DNA from: an uncultured bacterium
Lineage (GTDB): Bacteria; Bacillota_I; Bacilli_A; RF39; UBA660
NCBI GenBank assembly: GCA_946611605.1
Contig: CAMODU010000004.1
Location: 1 to 51,282 of the forward strand
Direction of reading: 5' to 3'
DNA length: 51,282 nucleotides
The translations under genes and the position numbers were made by a program. Positions 41,886-50,920 of this stretch are shown here, one piece after another; the stretch's first letter is position 1; each line of letters starts with the position of its first letter. The notes beneath the pieces were generated by a model. It saw only the letters and a program-made list of their open reading frames with translations. It had not been told where the DNA came from and searched no databases.

Positions 41886-43703
41886 TTAATATTCCCCATT
41901 CTTATTAAAGAATACATCATACCATTGAAGGAAACAATATATACTCCATACCTTACGATAGTTATCATGTTTCTTATTAATATGATCATTTAACATCTTT
42001 AATAAGATATCAGTCTTGAAATATGTATTAGCTACATCAGTCTTGAATGCTGTTTCTATTTTCTTATATACATCTTCATCTCTTATCCAATCTCTAATTG
42101 GAACAGGAAAACCTAATTTCTTTTTATCTGATGCACTTGTAGGTATAACACCTTTAGATGCATCTCTCATAGCTACTTTAGTATTAGCTTTAGTAACTTT
42201 ATATTCCATTGGTAATCTAGATGCTACATCAAATACTTTAATATCAGTAAAAGGAACTCTTCCTTCTATAGAATTAGCCATGGTCATTCTATCACCTTTT
42301 TGAAGTATATCTTTCATAAACCAGAAGTATAAATCTACTCCTTGCATCTTATTTAATTCATTTTGATCTTTATATATATCAAATATAGGTTTAGTTATAT
42401 CTTTATTAGATATCTTTTGTTTTTTCTTTAGAATCTTTTTAAGTTCTCTTTCTTCCCAGATAGGATTAACTCCAACATATCTATCTTCTAGTTTAGTTCC
42501 ATATCTAACTATATAGTTAATACCTCTCATTTCAGGAAATAAAGAACCAACAGCTGCTGCACATCTTCTTAAGAAGAATGGTATCTTCTTATATGTTGAT
42601 GGTAAAGCAGTCTTATAAGTATTATATCCACCAAAGAATTCATCTGCACCTTCACCTGATAATACAACCTTAACATCTTTAGAAGCTAAGTTAGCAACAA
42701 AATACAAAGATTCTATTGCAGGATCTGATGAAGGCTCATCCATATGATACATGATCTTCTTAATAGATTTCATATATTCATCTTTATCTATCATTCTCTT
42801 CTTATTAGTTATACCTAACTTATTTGCTAAATCTTCTGTATAAGATGTTTCATCATATTTTTCTATTTTATATGATGCTGTATAAGTCTTATTAGGTTTA
42901 GCTAAAGAAACTAAATAAGATGAATCAACACCAGATGATAGGAATGATCCTACTTCTACATCTGCTATCATATGATATTTAACTGATTCTTCCATCATAT
43001 CAGCTATTTCTTTAACTGTTTCATTATAATCTTTTTTCTTAGGATTAAACTTAGGTCTAAAATATCTATCTATTTTTAGTTTTCCATCTTTATAAGTTAA
43101 ATAACAACCTGCATCTAATCTATATACTCCTTTAAAGAATGTTTCTTCTGTAGGAGTAAATGAGAATCTTAAATAATTAGGTAAGATATCTTCATTAAAC
43201 TCTTTTATAAAATCAGGATGATCTAAGAAAGCTTTTATTTCAGATGCAAATATAAATGCATTATTATCATTATAATAATAGAATGGTTTAATACCAAAGT
43301 GATCTCTTGCACAGAATAATTCTTTTTCTTTCTTATCATATATTGCAAATGCAAACATACCTCTTAAATGAGATAACATATCTTTACCCCATTTAATATA
43401 TCCTGCTATTAATACTTCTGTATCACATGTAGTCTTAAAATCATATTTTAATTCTTTCTTTAAATCTTTATAGTTATATATTTCTCCATTGAAGACAATT
43501 ACATATCTATCATCATTAGAATACATAGGTTGAGATCCACCTTTTAAATCTATAATAGATAATCTTCTATGTCCTAAAGAAATATAATCATCTGTATAAT
43601 AACCTTTTCCATCAGGTCCACGATGAGCTATTCTATCACACATATCTTTTATTATGTCTTTTTTATTATCATGTAAATCTATACTTCCTGCTATTCCACA
43701 CAT
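41886..43703 (-). CDS. asnB: Asparagine synthetase B (glutamine-hydrolysing)
   Basis: A 605-aa enzyme making asparagine from aspartate, glutamine and ATP. The start MCGIAG exposes the glutaminase nucleophile Cys after Met removal; the N-terminal Ntn domain shows AHRGPDG, LGHRRLSI and NGEIYNY. The synthetase domain has SSGVDSSYL (PP-loop, about residues 260-268) and VLSGEGADEFFGGY. The start is ATG 43703 behind AGGTGATGACT. No terminator separates it from the pheST promoter, so read-through would enter the T-box. Confidence 0.97.
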   Translation of the reverse strand: MCGIAGSIDLHDNKKDIIKDMCDRIAHRGPDGKGYYTDDYISLGHRRLSIIDLKGGSQPMYSNDDRYVIVFNGEIYNYKDLKKELKYDFKTTCDTEVLIAGYIKWGKDMLSHLRGMFAFAIYDKKEKELFCARDHFGIKPFYYYNDNNAFIFASEIKAFLDHPDFIKEFNEDILPNYLRFSFTPTEETFFKGVYRLDAGCYLTYKDGKLKIDRYFRPKFNPKKKDYNETVKEIADMMEESVKYHMIADVEVGSFLSSGVDSSYLVSLAKPNKTYTASYKIEKYDETSYTEDLANKLGITNKKRMIDKDEYMKSIKKIMYHMDEPSSDPAIESLYFVANLASKDVKVVLSGEGADEFFGGYNTYKTALPSTYKKIPFFLRRCAAAVGSLFPEMRGINYIVRYGTKLEDRYVGVNPIWEERELKKILKKKQKISNKDITKPIFDIYKDQNELNKMQGVDLYFWFMKDILQKGDRMTMANSIEGRVPFTDIKVFDVASRLPMEYKVTKANTKVAMRDASKGVIPTSASDKKKLGFPVPIRDWIRDEDVYKKIETAFKTDVANTYFKTDILLKMLNDHINKKHDNYRKVWSIYCFLQWYDVFFNKNGEY

Positions 43704-43720
43704 AGTCATCACCTATACAA

Positions 43721-43729
43721 ATTATACCA
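43721..43729 (-). promoter_or_regulatory. Extended -10 promoter of asnB
   Basis: TGGTATAAT, about 18 bp before the asnB start, back to back with the promoter of the plus-strand gene pair. Confidence 0.6.
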
Positions 43730-43737
43730 TATCTAAT

Positions 43738-43766
43738 TTGCGCACGTGTATATATTTTGCTATAAT
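43738..43766 (+). promoter_or_regulatory. Promoter of the 43792-45257 gene pair
   Basis: TTGCGC (43738-43743), 17-bp spacer, TATAAT (43761-43766) with TGC before it. Confidence 0.65.
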
Positions 43767-43791
43767 GTGTGTAGAATTGAGATGATAGTAA

Positions 43792-43992
43792 ATGAAACTA
43801 TTTGAAATCAAAATAGGAAATAAGAAATATGAATTTGTTAATTCAATTCATCTAAATGGAAAGAACTATGTAGCTTATTCAGATAATAAGAATATTTATA
43901 TAAATGAATTTGTTATAGAAGAAGATAAAGTCAATTTCCTAGAAGTAGATGATAATACATTTAATACAGTAAAGGAGGCAATGTCTCTATGA
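43792..43992 (+). CDS. 66-residue protein upstream of a lytic-transglycosylase-like gene
   Basis: A 66-aa soluble protein made mainly of short strands (LFEIKIGNKKYEFVNSI, NYVAYSDNKNIYINEFVI), like a small DUF1292-type beta domain, though I cannot confirm it. The start is behind GAGATGAT. Its last four bases (ATGA) overlap the start of the next gene, which also has an AAAGGAGG site inside this frame, so the two are translationally coupled. Confidence 0.78.
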   Translation: MKLFEIKIGNKKYEFVNSIHLNGKNYVAYSDNKNIYINEFVIEEDKVNFLEVDDNTFNTVKEAMSL

Positions 43993-45257
43993 ATAAATAT
44001 GTAATAGAACTAATAAATGGTGCTCCTTTATGTACTGTAACTAAATCTGATAAATCTTCTTATACTATGGAAGGCGTTGAATTAATTAAATTCTTAGGAA
44101 GAATAGATGAATCTTTATATGGTAGAAAAGAAAGAATAAATCCTTTATATGATAAAAAAGGAATGGGTCCTACTTTATGTTATATAAATAGATTACAAAA
44201 GAAAAATATTAGATTAAGAAACTATAAAGAATTAATTCAACCACTAAGAGAATTATATTTAGAAAATAGAAAAGAAATAAGAGCAGAAGATAAACAAAAA
44301 AGTATTATCAAAGGTGCAGCAGCAACTGCAGTTATGATAGGTGGTCTTGCTCTTGCATCTATGGGTTTAACTAGTAATAAAGATATAGACCTAGAGAAAG
44401 TTGCAACATATCAAGAAACAATAGAAAAAGAAAGTACTAAAGAATTAGAAGCGTTAGTTGCTGGTATAGTTCCTATGGAAGAAATAGATATATCTATTGA
44501 ACAAGATAAACCTGTTGAAGATATAGTATTAAATGATGAAGAAATACAATCTATATCAGATTCACTAGTAGTAGATTTGAATGTTGATGCAGTATATGAT
44601 CAAGGAATAGAAAATAATCTTGAAAGTATAGAAAGTATTATTCATGAAAGAGCTCAAAGATGGGGATTATCTGATTCACTAGTAAGAGATATAATATCTC
44701 AAGAATCACATGGTGGTTCTATAGATAATCTTGGTCAATTAGAATGGACATATTGGAATAATCATCCTGTAACATTACATAATTATGAAACAAATAAAGA
44801 TGTAACAATAGTCTTCAGTAATGAAGAAAAGAATTGGCAAGATAAAGCTGATATTATTATTTCTCAAGAAGATTTAAAGAATACAAAAACTCAAGTATCT
44901 GAAATATGTATTCTAATGAGATACTTCTTAGATAAATATGATAATAATATAGGTTTAGCTCTACAAGCATATAACAGAGGCGAAACTAATGTTAATGAAT
45001 TCTTAGCTAAGACTGCAGAAGGTGAAGGAACTACAGTTGATGCAATCATAGCTGATAAAGATGATTTTAGATGGATCGATTATGCTTGGAAAGATGAAAA
45101 TGGTTTAACATATCTTGAAGAAGTTGCTAAACATGTAAATGAAAGAGAAGCTGAAACAGGATTAAATGAACCATATGAAATAAAATACATAGATGCTGAT
45201 GGAAATGTTCAAACAACATCTATACAATTTCAATTACAAACACAAAAGACACTATAA
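43989..45257 (+). CDS. Membrane-anchored lytic-transglycosylase/lysozyme-like protein
   Basis: A 422-aa protein with a cytosolic N-terminal region (about residues 1-105), one membrane helix (about 108-127), an acidic linker and a C-terminal lysozyme-like domain (about 215-375). RAQRWGLSDSLVRDIISQESHG contains the likely catalytic Glu, and LALQAYNRGETNVNEFL is the typical AYNaG motif of SLT-type enzymes. It probably cleaves peptidoglycan outside the membrane. The long cytosolic N-terminus is unusual and may connect to the 66-aa partner. Confidence 0.85.
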   Translation: MNKYVIELINGAPLCTVTKSDKSSYTMEGVELIKFLGRIDESLYGRKERINPLYDKKGMGPTLCYINRLQKKNIRLRNYKELIQPLRELYLENRKEIRAEDKQKSIIKGAAATAVMIGGLALASMGLTSNKDIDLEKVATYQETIEKESTKELEALVAGIVPMEEIDISIEQDKPVEDIVLNDEEIQSISDSLVVDLNVDAVYDQGIENNLESIESIIHERAQRWGLSDSLVRDIISQESHGGSIDNLGQLEWTYWNNHPVTLHNYETNKDVTIVFSNEEKNWQDKADIIISQEDLKNTKTQVSEICILMRYFLDKYDNNIGLALQAYNRGETNVNEFLAKTAEGEGTTVDAIIADKDDFRWIDYAWKDENGLTYLEEVAKHVNEREAETGLNEPYEIKYIDADGNVQTTSIQFQLQTQKTL

Positions 45258-45270
45258 AGTGTCTTTTTAT
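45242..45270. terminator. Bidirectional terminator between 43989 and the phosphoketolase gene
   Basis: AAAAGACACT and AGTGTCTTTT (45244-45267) around ATAA, A/T runs on both sides. It overlaps the stop codon of the plus-strand gene. Confidence 0.85.
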
Positions 45271-45271
45271 T

Positions 45272-47563
45272 TTAACCAAATTTAAAGTTTAATACTTCAT
45301 CAATTTCTTGACCATCAGTATATATCTTATTAGTATGTTCTACTAATGTCTTTTCACAATGTTCTTTTAATTTTAATGTATCATCATTGTAATTATCTAA
45401 TAATCTTAATGCATCAAGAACAATATTATATCTATCTATCTTATTTAATACTCTCATATCAAAAGGAGATGTAATAGTTCCTTCTTCTTCATATCCGTGT
45501 ATAACATCAAATCTATGTTGCCTTGTATATATTAATTCTTCTATTACATTAGGATATCCATGGAAACTAAATATAACAGGTTTATCTTTAGTAAATAAAT
45601 CATTATAACCATCTTCAGACATATTTTCTAATTTTAATAAATCTACTACATTTACTACTCTTACTCTTATTCCATGTTCTCTTAACATCTTAGATGCAGC
45701 TAATACTTCAAGTGTTGGAGTATCACCAGCACATCCTAATACTATATCTGGATTATCATCAGATGCAAAATCAAATATACCTAATCCATTTTGACAATGA
45801 TTAATTGTTTCTTCATAATTTAACCATTGAAGTCTTGGATGTTTAGATGCAATTATAGTATTGATCTTATTTTTATCTTGTAAACATTTATTAGTAATAT
45901 ATATTAATGAATTAGCATCATATGGTAAATATACATCTACCATATCTCTTTTTCTATTTAATACATGATTTATAAATCCAGGTTCTTGATGTGTATATCC
46001 ATTGTGGTCTTGTTGCCAACAATGAGATGTAAGAATTATATTTAGAGCAGCTATATCTTCTCTCCAATCTAATTCAGAACACATCTTTAACCATTTACCA
46101 AATTGAGATACCATAGAATCTATTACTCTAGCAAATGCTTCATATGATACAAATATACCATGTCTACCTGTTAATAAATATGATTCTAATGCACCTTCAG
46201 CAAAATGTTCAGATAGATATGAATCTAACACTCTACCATATGGAGATAGATGTTCATCTATTACTTCGTTTATAGGTGATAACCATTGTCTATCTGTAGC
46301 TTCAAATACATAGTTTAATCTATTTGATAAAGCTTCATCAGGTCCAAATAATCTGAAATTATGATTTACTTCATTAGCTCTTATAACATCTCTTAAGTAT
46401 TTACCTAATTCCATCATATCAGATGCTTCAACTTTACCATGATTATCTTCAATCATATATTCTTTAATATCAGGTAATATTAATTCTCTTAATAATTTAC
46501 CACCATTAGCTTCAGGTCTTGCACTCATACGTTTATTACCTTTAGGTAAGAATGTTAATAATTCATTCTTAGGTGCTCCATTATCTTCAAATAATTCTTC
46601 AGGATGATATGATTTTAACCATCCTTCTAATTTCTTTAAACCATCTTCATCTTCAATAGTAAATGGTATTTGATGAGCTTTAAATGATCCTTCTACTTCT
46701 TTAGGACCTGTCCATCCTTTTGGAGTTCTAAGAATAATCATAGGCCATCTATAATTTTCTAATACTTCAGTATCTAATGCCTTTTGTTTTAATTCTTTTA
46801 TTTCACTTATTACTTGATCCATAACATTAGCCATTTCTTCATTCATTTGGTTAATATCATCACCTTCAACAAAATAAGGATTCCAATTATAACCTCTAAA
46901 TAAATCAGTTAAATGTTCATGATCCATTTTACCCAATACTGTAGGATTAGATATCTTATATCCATTTAAATGTAGAATAGGTAATACTACTCCATCAGTT
47001 AAAGGATTAATAAATTTATTTATATTCCATCCAGTTGCAAGTGGTCCAGTTTCTGCTTCACCATCTCCAACTACACATGTGCATATTAAATTAGGATTAT
47101 CTAATACAGCACCAAATGAATGCACTAGAGAATATCCTAATTCTCCACCTTCATGAATTGAACCAGGACATTCAGGAGATACATGAGAAGATACTCCACC
47201 AGGGAATGAGAATTGTTTAAATAAATGTTTCAACCCTTCTTCATTATGTTCAAATCCTTCATATACTTCTTGATATGTTCCATCCAGATAAGCATTAGTC
47301 ACTTCTGCTTCTCCACCATGACCAGGACCAATTATATACATCATATCTAAACCATATTTAGATATAACTCTATTACAATGCATAAGAATAAAGTTTTGAC
47401 CTGGAACAGTACCAAAATGACCTACTAATCTAGGTTTAACATCTTTCATTGTTAATTCTCTTTTTAATAAAGGATTATCTAATAAATATAGTTGTCCAAC
47501 AGACATATAATTAACTAAATTAAAATATTTATTTAATTGTTCTACTTCTGTTCTAGTTACCAT
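45272..47563 (-). CDS. xfp: Phosphoketolase (xylulose-5-P/fructose-6-P)
   Basis: A 763-aa thiamine-diphosphate enzyme that cleaves xylulose 5-phosphate and/or fructose 6-phosphate to acetyl phosphate. The family signatures GHFGTVPGQNFIL, GPGHGGEAEVTNAYLDG, SFPGGVSSHVSPECPGS and EGGELGYSLVHSFGA are clear, as is the ThDP-binding VVGDGEAETG. It points to fermentative sugar metabolism with ATP made from acetyl phosphate. I use ATG 47563 behind GTGGTTAGC. Single-gene unit. Confidence 0.97.
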   Translation of the reverse strand: MVTRTEVEQLNKYFNLVNYMSVGQLYLLDNPLLKRELTMKDVKPRLVGHFGTVPGQNFILMHCNRVISKYGLDMMYIIGPGHGGEAEVTNAYLDGTYQEVYEGFEHNEEGLKHLFKQFSFPGGVSSHVSPECPGSIHEGGELGYSLVHSFGAVLDNPNLICTCVVGDGEAETGPLATGWNINKFINPLTDGVVLPILHLNGYKISNPTVLGKMDHEHLTDLFRGYNWNPYFVEGDDINQMNEEMANVMDQVISEIKELKQKALDTEVLENYRWPMIILRTPKGWTGPKEVEGSFKAHQIPFTIEDEDGLKKLEGWLKSYHPEELFEDNGAPKNELLTFLPKGNKRMSARPEANGGKLLRELILPDIKEYMIEDNHGKVEASDMMELGKYLRDVIRANEVNHNFRLFGPDEALSNRLNYVFEATDRQWLSPINEVIDEHLSPYGRVLDSYLSEHFAEGALESYLLTGRHGIFVSYEAFARVIDSMVSQFGKWLKMCSELDWREDIAALNIILTSHCWQQDHNGYTHQEPGFINHVLNRKRDMVDVYLPYDANSLIYITNKCLQDKNKINTIIASKHPRLQWLNYEETINHCQNGLGIFDFASDDNPDIVLGCAGDTPTLEVLAASKMLREHGIRVRVVNVVDLLKLENMSEDGYNDLFTKDKPVIFSFHGYPNVIEELIYTRQHRFDVIHGYEEEGTITSPFDMRVLNKIDRYNIVLDALRLLDNYNDDTLKLKEHCEKTLVEHTNKIYTDGQEIDEVLNFKFG

Positions 47564-47589
47564 GCTAACCACTTCCCTATTATATTAAT

Positions 47590-47598
47590 ATTATATCA
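47590..47598 (-). promoter_or_regulatory. Extended -10 promoter of the phosphoketolase gene
   Basis: TGATATAAT about 27 bp before the start. Confidence 0.55.
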
Positions 47599-47617
47599 TG
47601 TTAATATACTTATAAAT

Positions 47618-47649
47618 AATAAAAGAATAGTTGTTTACAACTATTCTAT
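47618..47649 (-). terminator. Terminator of the small Thr-rich membrane protein gene
   Basis: AGAATAGTTG and CAACTATTCT (47624-47647) around TTTA, followed by a T-rich tract on the minus strand. Confidence 0.82.
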
Positions 47650-47662
47650 ATCCCTTTATATT

Positions 47663-47866
47663 CTATTTTTTCTTTGATTGTTTTGTTGCTTTAGTTGTTG
47701 TTGTTGGCACTGTTGTTTTAACTTGTTGTTGAGCAGCTTGTGTTGTTGGTTGTGTAGCTGGTGTTGTATTCTTCATATCATTCTTAGTGAAGTATACAAT
47801 TGCAACAATTATAACAGAAAATATAGCTATAGCAGCAAGAGCCTTTAACATATCGTTCTTTTCCAT
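47663..47866 (-). CDS. Small Thr/Gln-rich membrane protein
   Basis: A 67-aa protein: one membrane helix (about residues 8-27) and a low-complexity tail rich in Thr, Gln, Ala and Lys, ending KQSKKK. The start follows AGAGGAAG. Function unknown; the tail resembles the Thr-rich linkers of the sortase and the C39-like peptidase, without a globular domain. Confidence 0.75.
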   Translation of the reverse strand: MEKNDMLKALAAIAIFSVIIVAIVYFTKNDMKNTTPATQPTTQAAQQQVKTTVPTTTTKATKQSKKK

Positions 47867-47919
47867 ACAATCTTCCTCTCTAATATTAATATAGTACTTT
47901 ATTAATAATATTTCAATAT

Positions 47920-47955
47920 AAAAGAGTTCTTAGTATAACTCTAAAGAACTCTTAG
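47920..47955 (-). terminator. Terminator of the tsaB-rimI-tsaD operon
   Basis: AAGAGTTCTT and AAGAACTCTT (47922-47953) pair over 10 bp and include the last codons of tsaD. T residues follow on the minus strand. Confidence 0.78.
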
Positions 47956-48937
47956 CATCTAATGATAAATCAGCAAACTCACCTTTTAAATACTTAGGAT
48001 ATGCAGCACATGCTATCATAGCTGCATTATCAGTACAATACTTCATTGGAGGAATACATAGATCTATATTCTCTTGTTCACACAATTCTTTCATTTTTTC
48101 TCTTAAATAATTATTAGCTGATACTCCACCAGCAACAATAACTGATTTAACTTCTCTATGTTCATCTAATGCTTGTTTAGTCTTTCTGACTAATTCATCA
48201 ATAGCAACATCTTGAAATGACCTAGCTAAATCATATTTATTAATTTCTTCTCCTCTTTGCTCTGCATTATGTTTAATGTTAATAACTGCAGATTTTAAAC
48301 CAGAATAAGAAAACTCTAAATCTTTATTATTCATAGGTACTGGTAAATCATATGTGTGATTACCTTTAAGTGCATATTTTTCAACATTAGGTCCACCTGG
48401 ATAAGGTAAATCTAATACTCTTGCAACTTTATCATATACTTCACCTATAGCATCATCTTTAGTTGCACCTAATACCTTAAATTGATAATCGCCTTCCATT
48501 AAAACAAGTTCAGTGTGACCACCAGATACAACTAATGCTAAACTAGGAAACTCAATTGGTTTAACTAAGTTATTAGCATATATATGACCTGCTATATGAT
48601 GTGTAGCTATTAATGGTTTATTATATACAAGTGATAATACTTTAGCTGCTTCTACACCTACAAGTAAAGAACCTAATAATCCAGGTGCATATGTAACAGC
48701 TATAGCATCTACTTGATCTACAGTCATGTTAGATTTCTTAAGTAAATCTTCTAATACAATAGTTATATTTTCTGTATGCATTCTTGATGCTATTTCAGGA
48801 ACAACTCCACCATATTCAGCATGAGTATCCATTTGAGTTAATACAGTTGTAGCTATTTCTTCACATCCATTTTTAATAATGGACATACTAGTTTCATCAC
48901 ATGATGATTCTATACCAAGTATATATACATCTTTCAT
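47930..48937 (-). CDS. tsaD: tRNA threonylcarbamoyladenosine transferase TsaD
   Basis: A 335-aa Kae1/Qri7-family protein that transfers the threonylcarbamoyl group to A37 of ANN-decoding tRNAs, with TsaB and TsaE. Metal-binding HHIAGH (about residues 112-117), ESSCDETS at the start, VSGGHTELV, GATKDDAIGEVYDKVAR, PYPGGPNVEKYA and VAGGVSANNYLR are visible. Start adjoins the rimI stop. Last gene of tsaB-rimI-tsaD. Confidence 0.98.
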   Translation of the reverse strand: MKDVYILGIESSCDETSMSIIKNGCEEIATTVLTQMDTHAEYGGVVPEIASRMHTENITIVLEDLLKKSNMTVDQVDAIAVTYAPGLLGSLLVGVEAAKVLSLVYNKPLIATHHIAGHIYANNLVKPIEFPSLALVVSGGHTELVLMEGDYQFKVLGATKDDAIGEVYDKVARVLDLPYPGGPNVEKYALKGNHTYDLPVPMNNKDLEFSYSGLKSAVINIKHNAEQRGEEINKYDLARSFQDVAIDELVRKTKQALDEHREVKSVIVAGGVSANNYLREKMKELCEQENIDLCIPPMKYCTDNAAMIACAAYPKYLKGEFADLSLDAKSSLELY

Positions 48938-49357
48938 TTAGATACTCCTTTCCATGATTAAAGCATTTATATTCCCTTCGTAGTAATTCGGTCTTATATG
49001 TATTTGTTTAAAACCAACGGATTCATATAACTTAATTGCAGGTATATTATTTTCTTTTACTTCAAGCATTATTTTTTCTGCTTTAGTATTATCTATTACA
49101 TATTGTAATAACTTCTTACCTATACCTCTACCTTGATAAGATGAATCAACTGCAATGTTGATAACATCAGTTATTTCAAAGTGTTCTTCTATATGAATAA
49201 AACCTAATACTTTATTATCTTCTTCACATACATATATATGAGTATAATCGTTTTTAACTGCTTCATCTATTTTATATATTGTTGAAAAATCTTCTTTAAT
49301 CAACAATCCTATTTCATTTATTCTATTGAAATCTTGGTTCAATGCTTCTCTTACCAT
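48938..49357 (-). CDS. rimI: RimI-like GNAT N-acetyltransferase
   Basis: A 139-aa GNAT. The acetyl-CoA loop YQGRGIGKKLLQYVI (about residues 74-88) and LEVKENNIPAIKLYESVGF are the RimI signature; the family member acetylates ribosomal protein S18. It overlaps the end of tsaB by 35 bases in another frame and abuts tsaD, the usual Firmicutes order. Confidence 0.93.
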   Translation of the reverse strand: MVREALNQDFNRINEIGLLIKEDFSTIYKIDEAVKNDYTHIYVCEEDNKVLGFIHIEEHFEITDVINIAVDSSYQGRGIGKKLLQYVIDNTKAEKIMLEVKENNIPAIKLYESVGFKQIHIRPNYYEGNINALIMERSI

Positions 49358-49925
49358 CTTTATTAGCCTCGATTTCTTTTATATATATAGGATTTACTTT
49401 ATGAGGGTTAATAACTTCTAAGTTATTAACAAATAATTTAACCTTCACTAAGTTAATATTATTATCAATTATATATTCTTCTTTATCTTTTAAATACTCA
49501 TTTAAAGCTTCTGTAGACTTATAAAAAGCTTCATCTATTATATTATTATCAGATGTATAATATGCTCCATATGAGCCTTTTAAATCTCTTATTAATACTA
49601 ATTTATTCTTATCACTTTCATTAGAGATTGCATACATATCCAATGATGTAATAGTTTTAATTGGAATATTTAAAGTATAAGCTAACATCTTACCTATTGT
49701 TGCACCTATTCTAACACCAGTGAAAGATCCTGGTCCTATTACAACAATTATTTCATTTAACTTATGAACATCTAAATTATTTCTTTCTAAAACATCATTT
49801 ATTATAGGCATACATTTAGATGCATGATTAGATGTATTACTTAATTCTTTATCTAATACTTCATCATCTTTATATAAACATATTAATAAATCTTTATCAT
49901 GTGTATCAATTAATAATGAATACAT
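49323..49925 (-). CDS. tsaB: tRNA t6A synthesis protein TsaB
   Basis: A 200-aa TsaB/YeaZ, the scaffold partner of TsaD in t6A synthesis. The ASKHA-type start MYSLLIDTHDKDLLICLYKD and the family signature VIGPGSFTGVRIGATIGKMLAYTLNIP (about residues 62-88) are present. Promoter TGCTATAAT at 49953-49961 behind the upstream terminator. First gene of tsaB-rimI-tsaD. Confidence 0.96.
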   Translation of the reverse strand: MYSLLIDTHDKDLLICLYKDDEVLDKELSNTSNHASKCMPIINDVLERNNLDVHKLNEIIVVIGPGSFTGVRIGATIGKMLAYTLNIPIKTITSLDMYAISNESDKNKLVLIRDLKGSYGAYYTSDNNIIDEAFYKSTEALNEYLKDKEEYIIDNNINLVKVKLFVNNLEVINPHKVNPIYIKEIEANKDGKRSIEPRFQ

Positions 49926-49952
49926 AATATCATCCCTTTTTGTAACAAATGT

Positions 49953-49961
49953 ATTATAGCA
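49953..49961 (-). promoter_or_regulatory. Extended -10 promoter of tsaB-rimI-tsaD
   Basis: TGCTATAAT, starting right after the U-tract of the upstream gene. Confidence 0.6.
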
Positions 49962-49988
49962 TAAAAAAAGAGTAATATCATTACTCTA
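49962..49988 (-). terminator. Terminator of the 49986 gene
   Basis: AGAGTAAT and ATTACTCT (49969-49987) around ATC with seven T residues on the minus strand. It overlaps the stop codon. Confidence 0.82.
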
Positions 49989-50267
49989 TCTTGCTCTACC
50001 AGCAGATTCAACAAGCGCAGCACCTCTTACAGCATCTACATCTATTCCTCTTTGTTGAATTAGCATCTTTATAAATTTTATTTGATCTTCCCTATAAGGA
50101 ATATCAGATCCTTCAAATTCACTTGCTTGAGAACTCTTAATATTACCACTTCTAACTTGTCTATTCATAAAGTCTAAATCATCTTGAGCTTCATCAAATT
50201 CTTTTACTAATTCTTCATCAGTATATTCAGTTAAATATTTAAATCTATTATATTCATAGTCGTTCAT
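49986..50267 (-). CDS. Small helical protein within the tsa cluster
   Basis: A 93-aa soluble protein, mostly helical and acidic in its first half (TEYTDEELVKEFDEAQDDLDFMNRQV), ending in a more ordered segment (KFIKMLIQQRGIDVDAVRGAALVESAGRAR). No family recognised. It lies between tsaE and tsaB but has its own promoter and terminator, so a link with t6A synthesis is only positional. Good AAGGAGAG ribosome site. Confidence 0.78.
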   Translation of the reverse strand: MNDYEYNRFKYLTEYTDEELVKEFDEAQDDLDFMNRQVRSGNIKSSQASEFEGSDIPYREDQIKFIKMLIQQRGIDVDAVRGAALVESAGRAR

Positions 50268-50287
50268 ATAAATCTCTCCTTAACTAA

Positions 50288-50296
50288 AGTATAACA
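50288..50296 (-). promoter_or_regulatory. Extended -10 promoter of the 49986 gene
   Basis: TGTTATACT about 20 bp before the start codon. Confidence 0.5.
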
Positions 50297-50303
50297 TTAA
50301 TAA

Positions 50304-50329
50304 ATAAAAAAAACACCATAAAGGTGTCT
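50304..50329 (-). terminator. Terminator of tsaE
   Basis: ACACC and GGTGT (50313-50327) around ATAAA with a long T run on the minus strand. The stem is short. Confidence 0.68.
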
Positions 50330-50780
50330 ATAGTACAGAATTAACAACATCTTCGTATTGTTGTCCTTTTGGTTTAAGAACAAATACACGAGTGTTTTCA
50401 TTTACTATTTTAATATCAATATCTAGTCTTTCATCTGGTAACTTATCTTGAATAAGCTCAGCCCATTCAATAATAGTTACAGCTTCTTGATTGAAATAAT
50501 CTTGGAAATCGATTGATTGATCTGTATCGTCAATACGATAAACATCCATATGATTTAATTTCATCTCGCCTGTTTCATATTCCTTAACAATATTAAATGT
50601 AGGACTAGTTATATTCTCGTTTATTCCTAATGACTTAGCAAAACCTTTAACAAACATAGTCTTACCAGAACCAAGATCCCCATTTAAACAAATAACCATA
50701 CCTGGAAATTTTTCTGATTCAATATTTTCAGCTAATTCCATTGTGTCGTCTTCACATCTTGATGTGAATTTATTATCCAT
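50328..50780 (-). CDS. tsaE: tRNA t6A synthesis ATPase TsaE
   Basis: A 150-aa P-loop ATPase of the t6A complex. Walker A GDLGSGKTMFVKGFAKSLG (about residues 35-53), SPTFNIVKEYETG, HMDVYRIDD and IIEWAELI match TsaE/YjeE. It is upstream of tsaB-rimI-tsaD but transcribed from its own promoter. tsaC/sua5 is not in the window. Confidence 0.97.
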   Translation of the reverse strand: MDNKFTSRCEDDTMELAENIESEKFPGMVICLNGDLGSGKTMFVKGFAKSLGINENITSPTFNIVKEYETGEMKLNHMDVYRIDDTDQSIDFQDYFNQEAVTIIEWAELIQDKLPDERLDIDIKIVNENTRVFVLKPKGQQYEDVVNSVL

Positions 50781-50797
50781 ATTGTATCACCTAATCA

Positions 50798-50827
50798 ATT
50801 ATAGCAACACAATTAAAAATAAAGCAA
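50798..50827 (-). promoter_or_regulatory. Promoter of tsaE
   Basis: TTGCTT (50822-50827), an 18-bp spacer and TATAAT (50798-50803), with TGC before the -10. Confidence 0.65.
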
Positions 50828-50920
50828 TATATATTTAATCGAATTAACACGATATATTCATATATATATTGTTAATTAATAAATAATTATTATTAATTAT
50901 AAATTTTTAGACAAAAAAAA

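Noticed and set aside
50820-50915. AT-rich inverted sequences between tsaE and 5S rRNA as an origin or attachment site
   Set aside because: The pairing is only alternating A/T, without DnaA-box-like or other repeated motifs; chance is sufficient.
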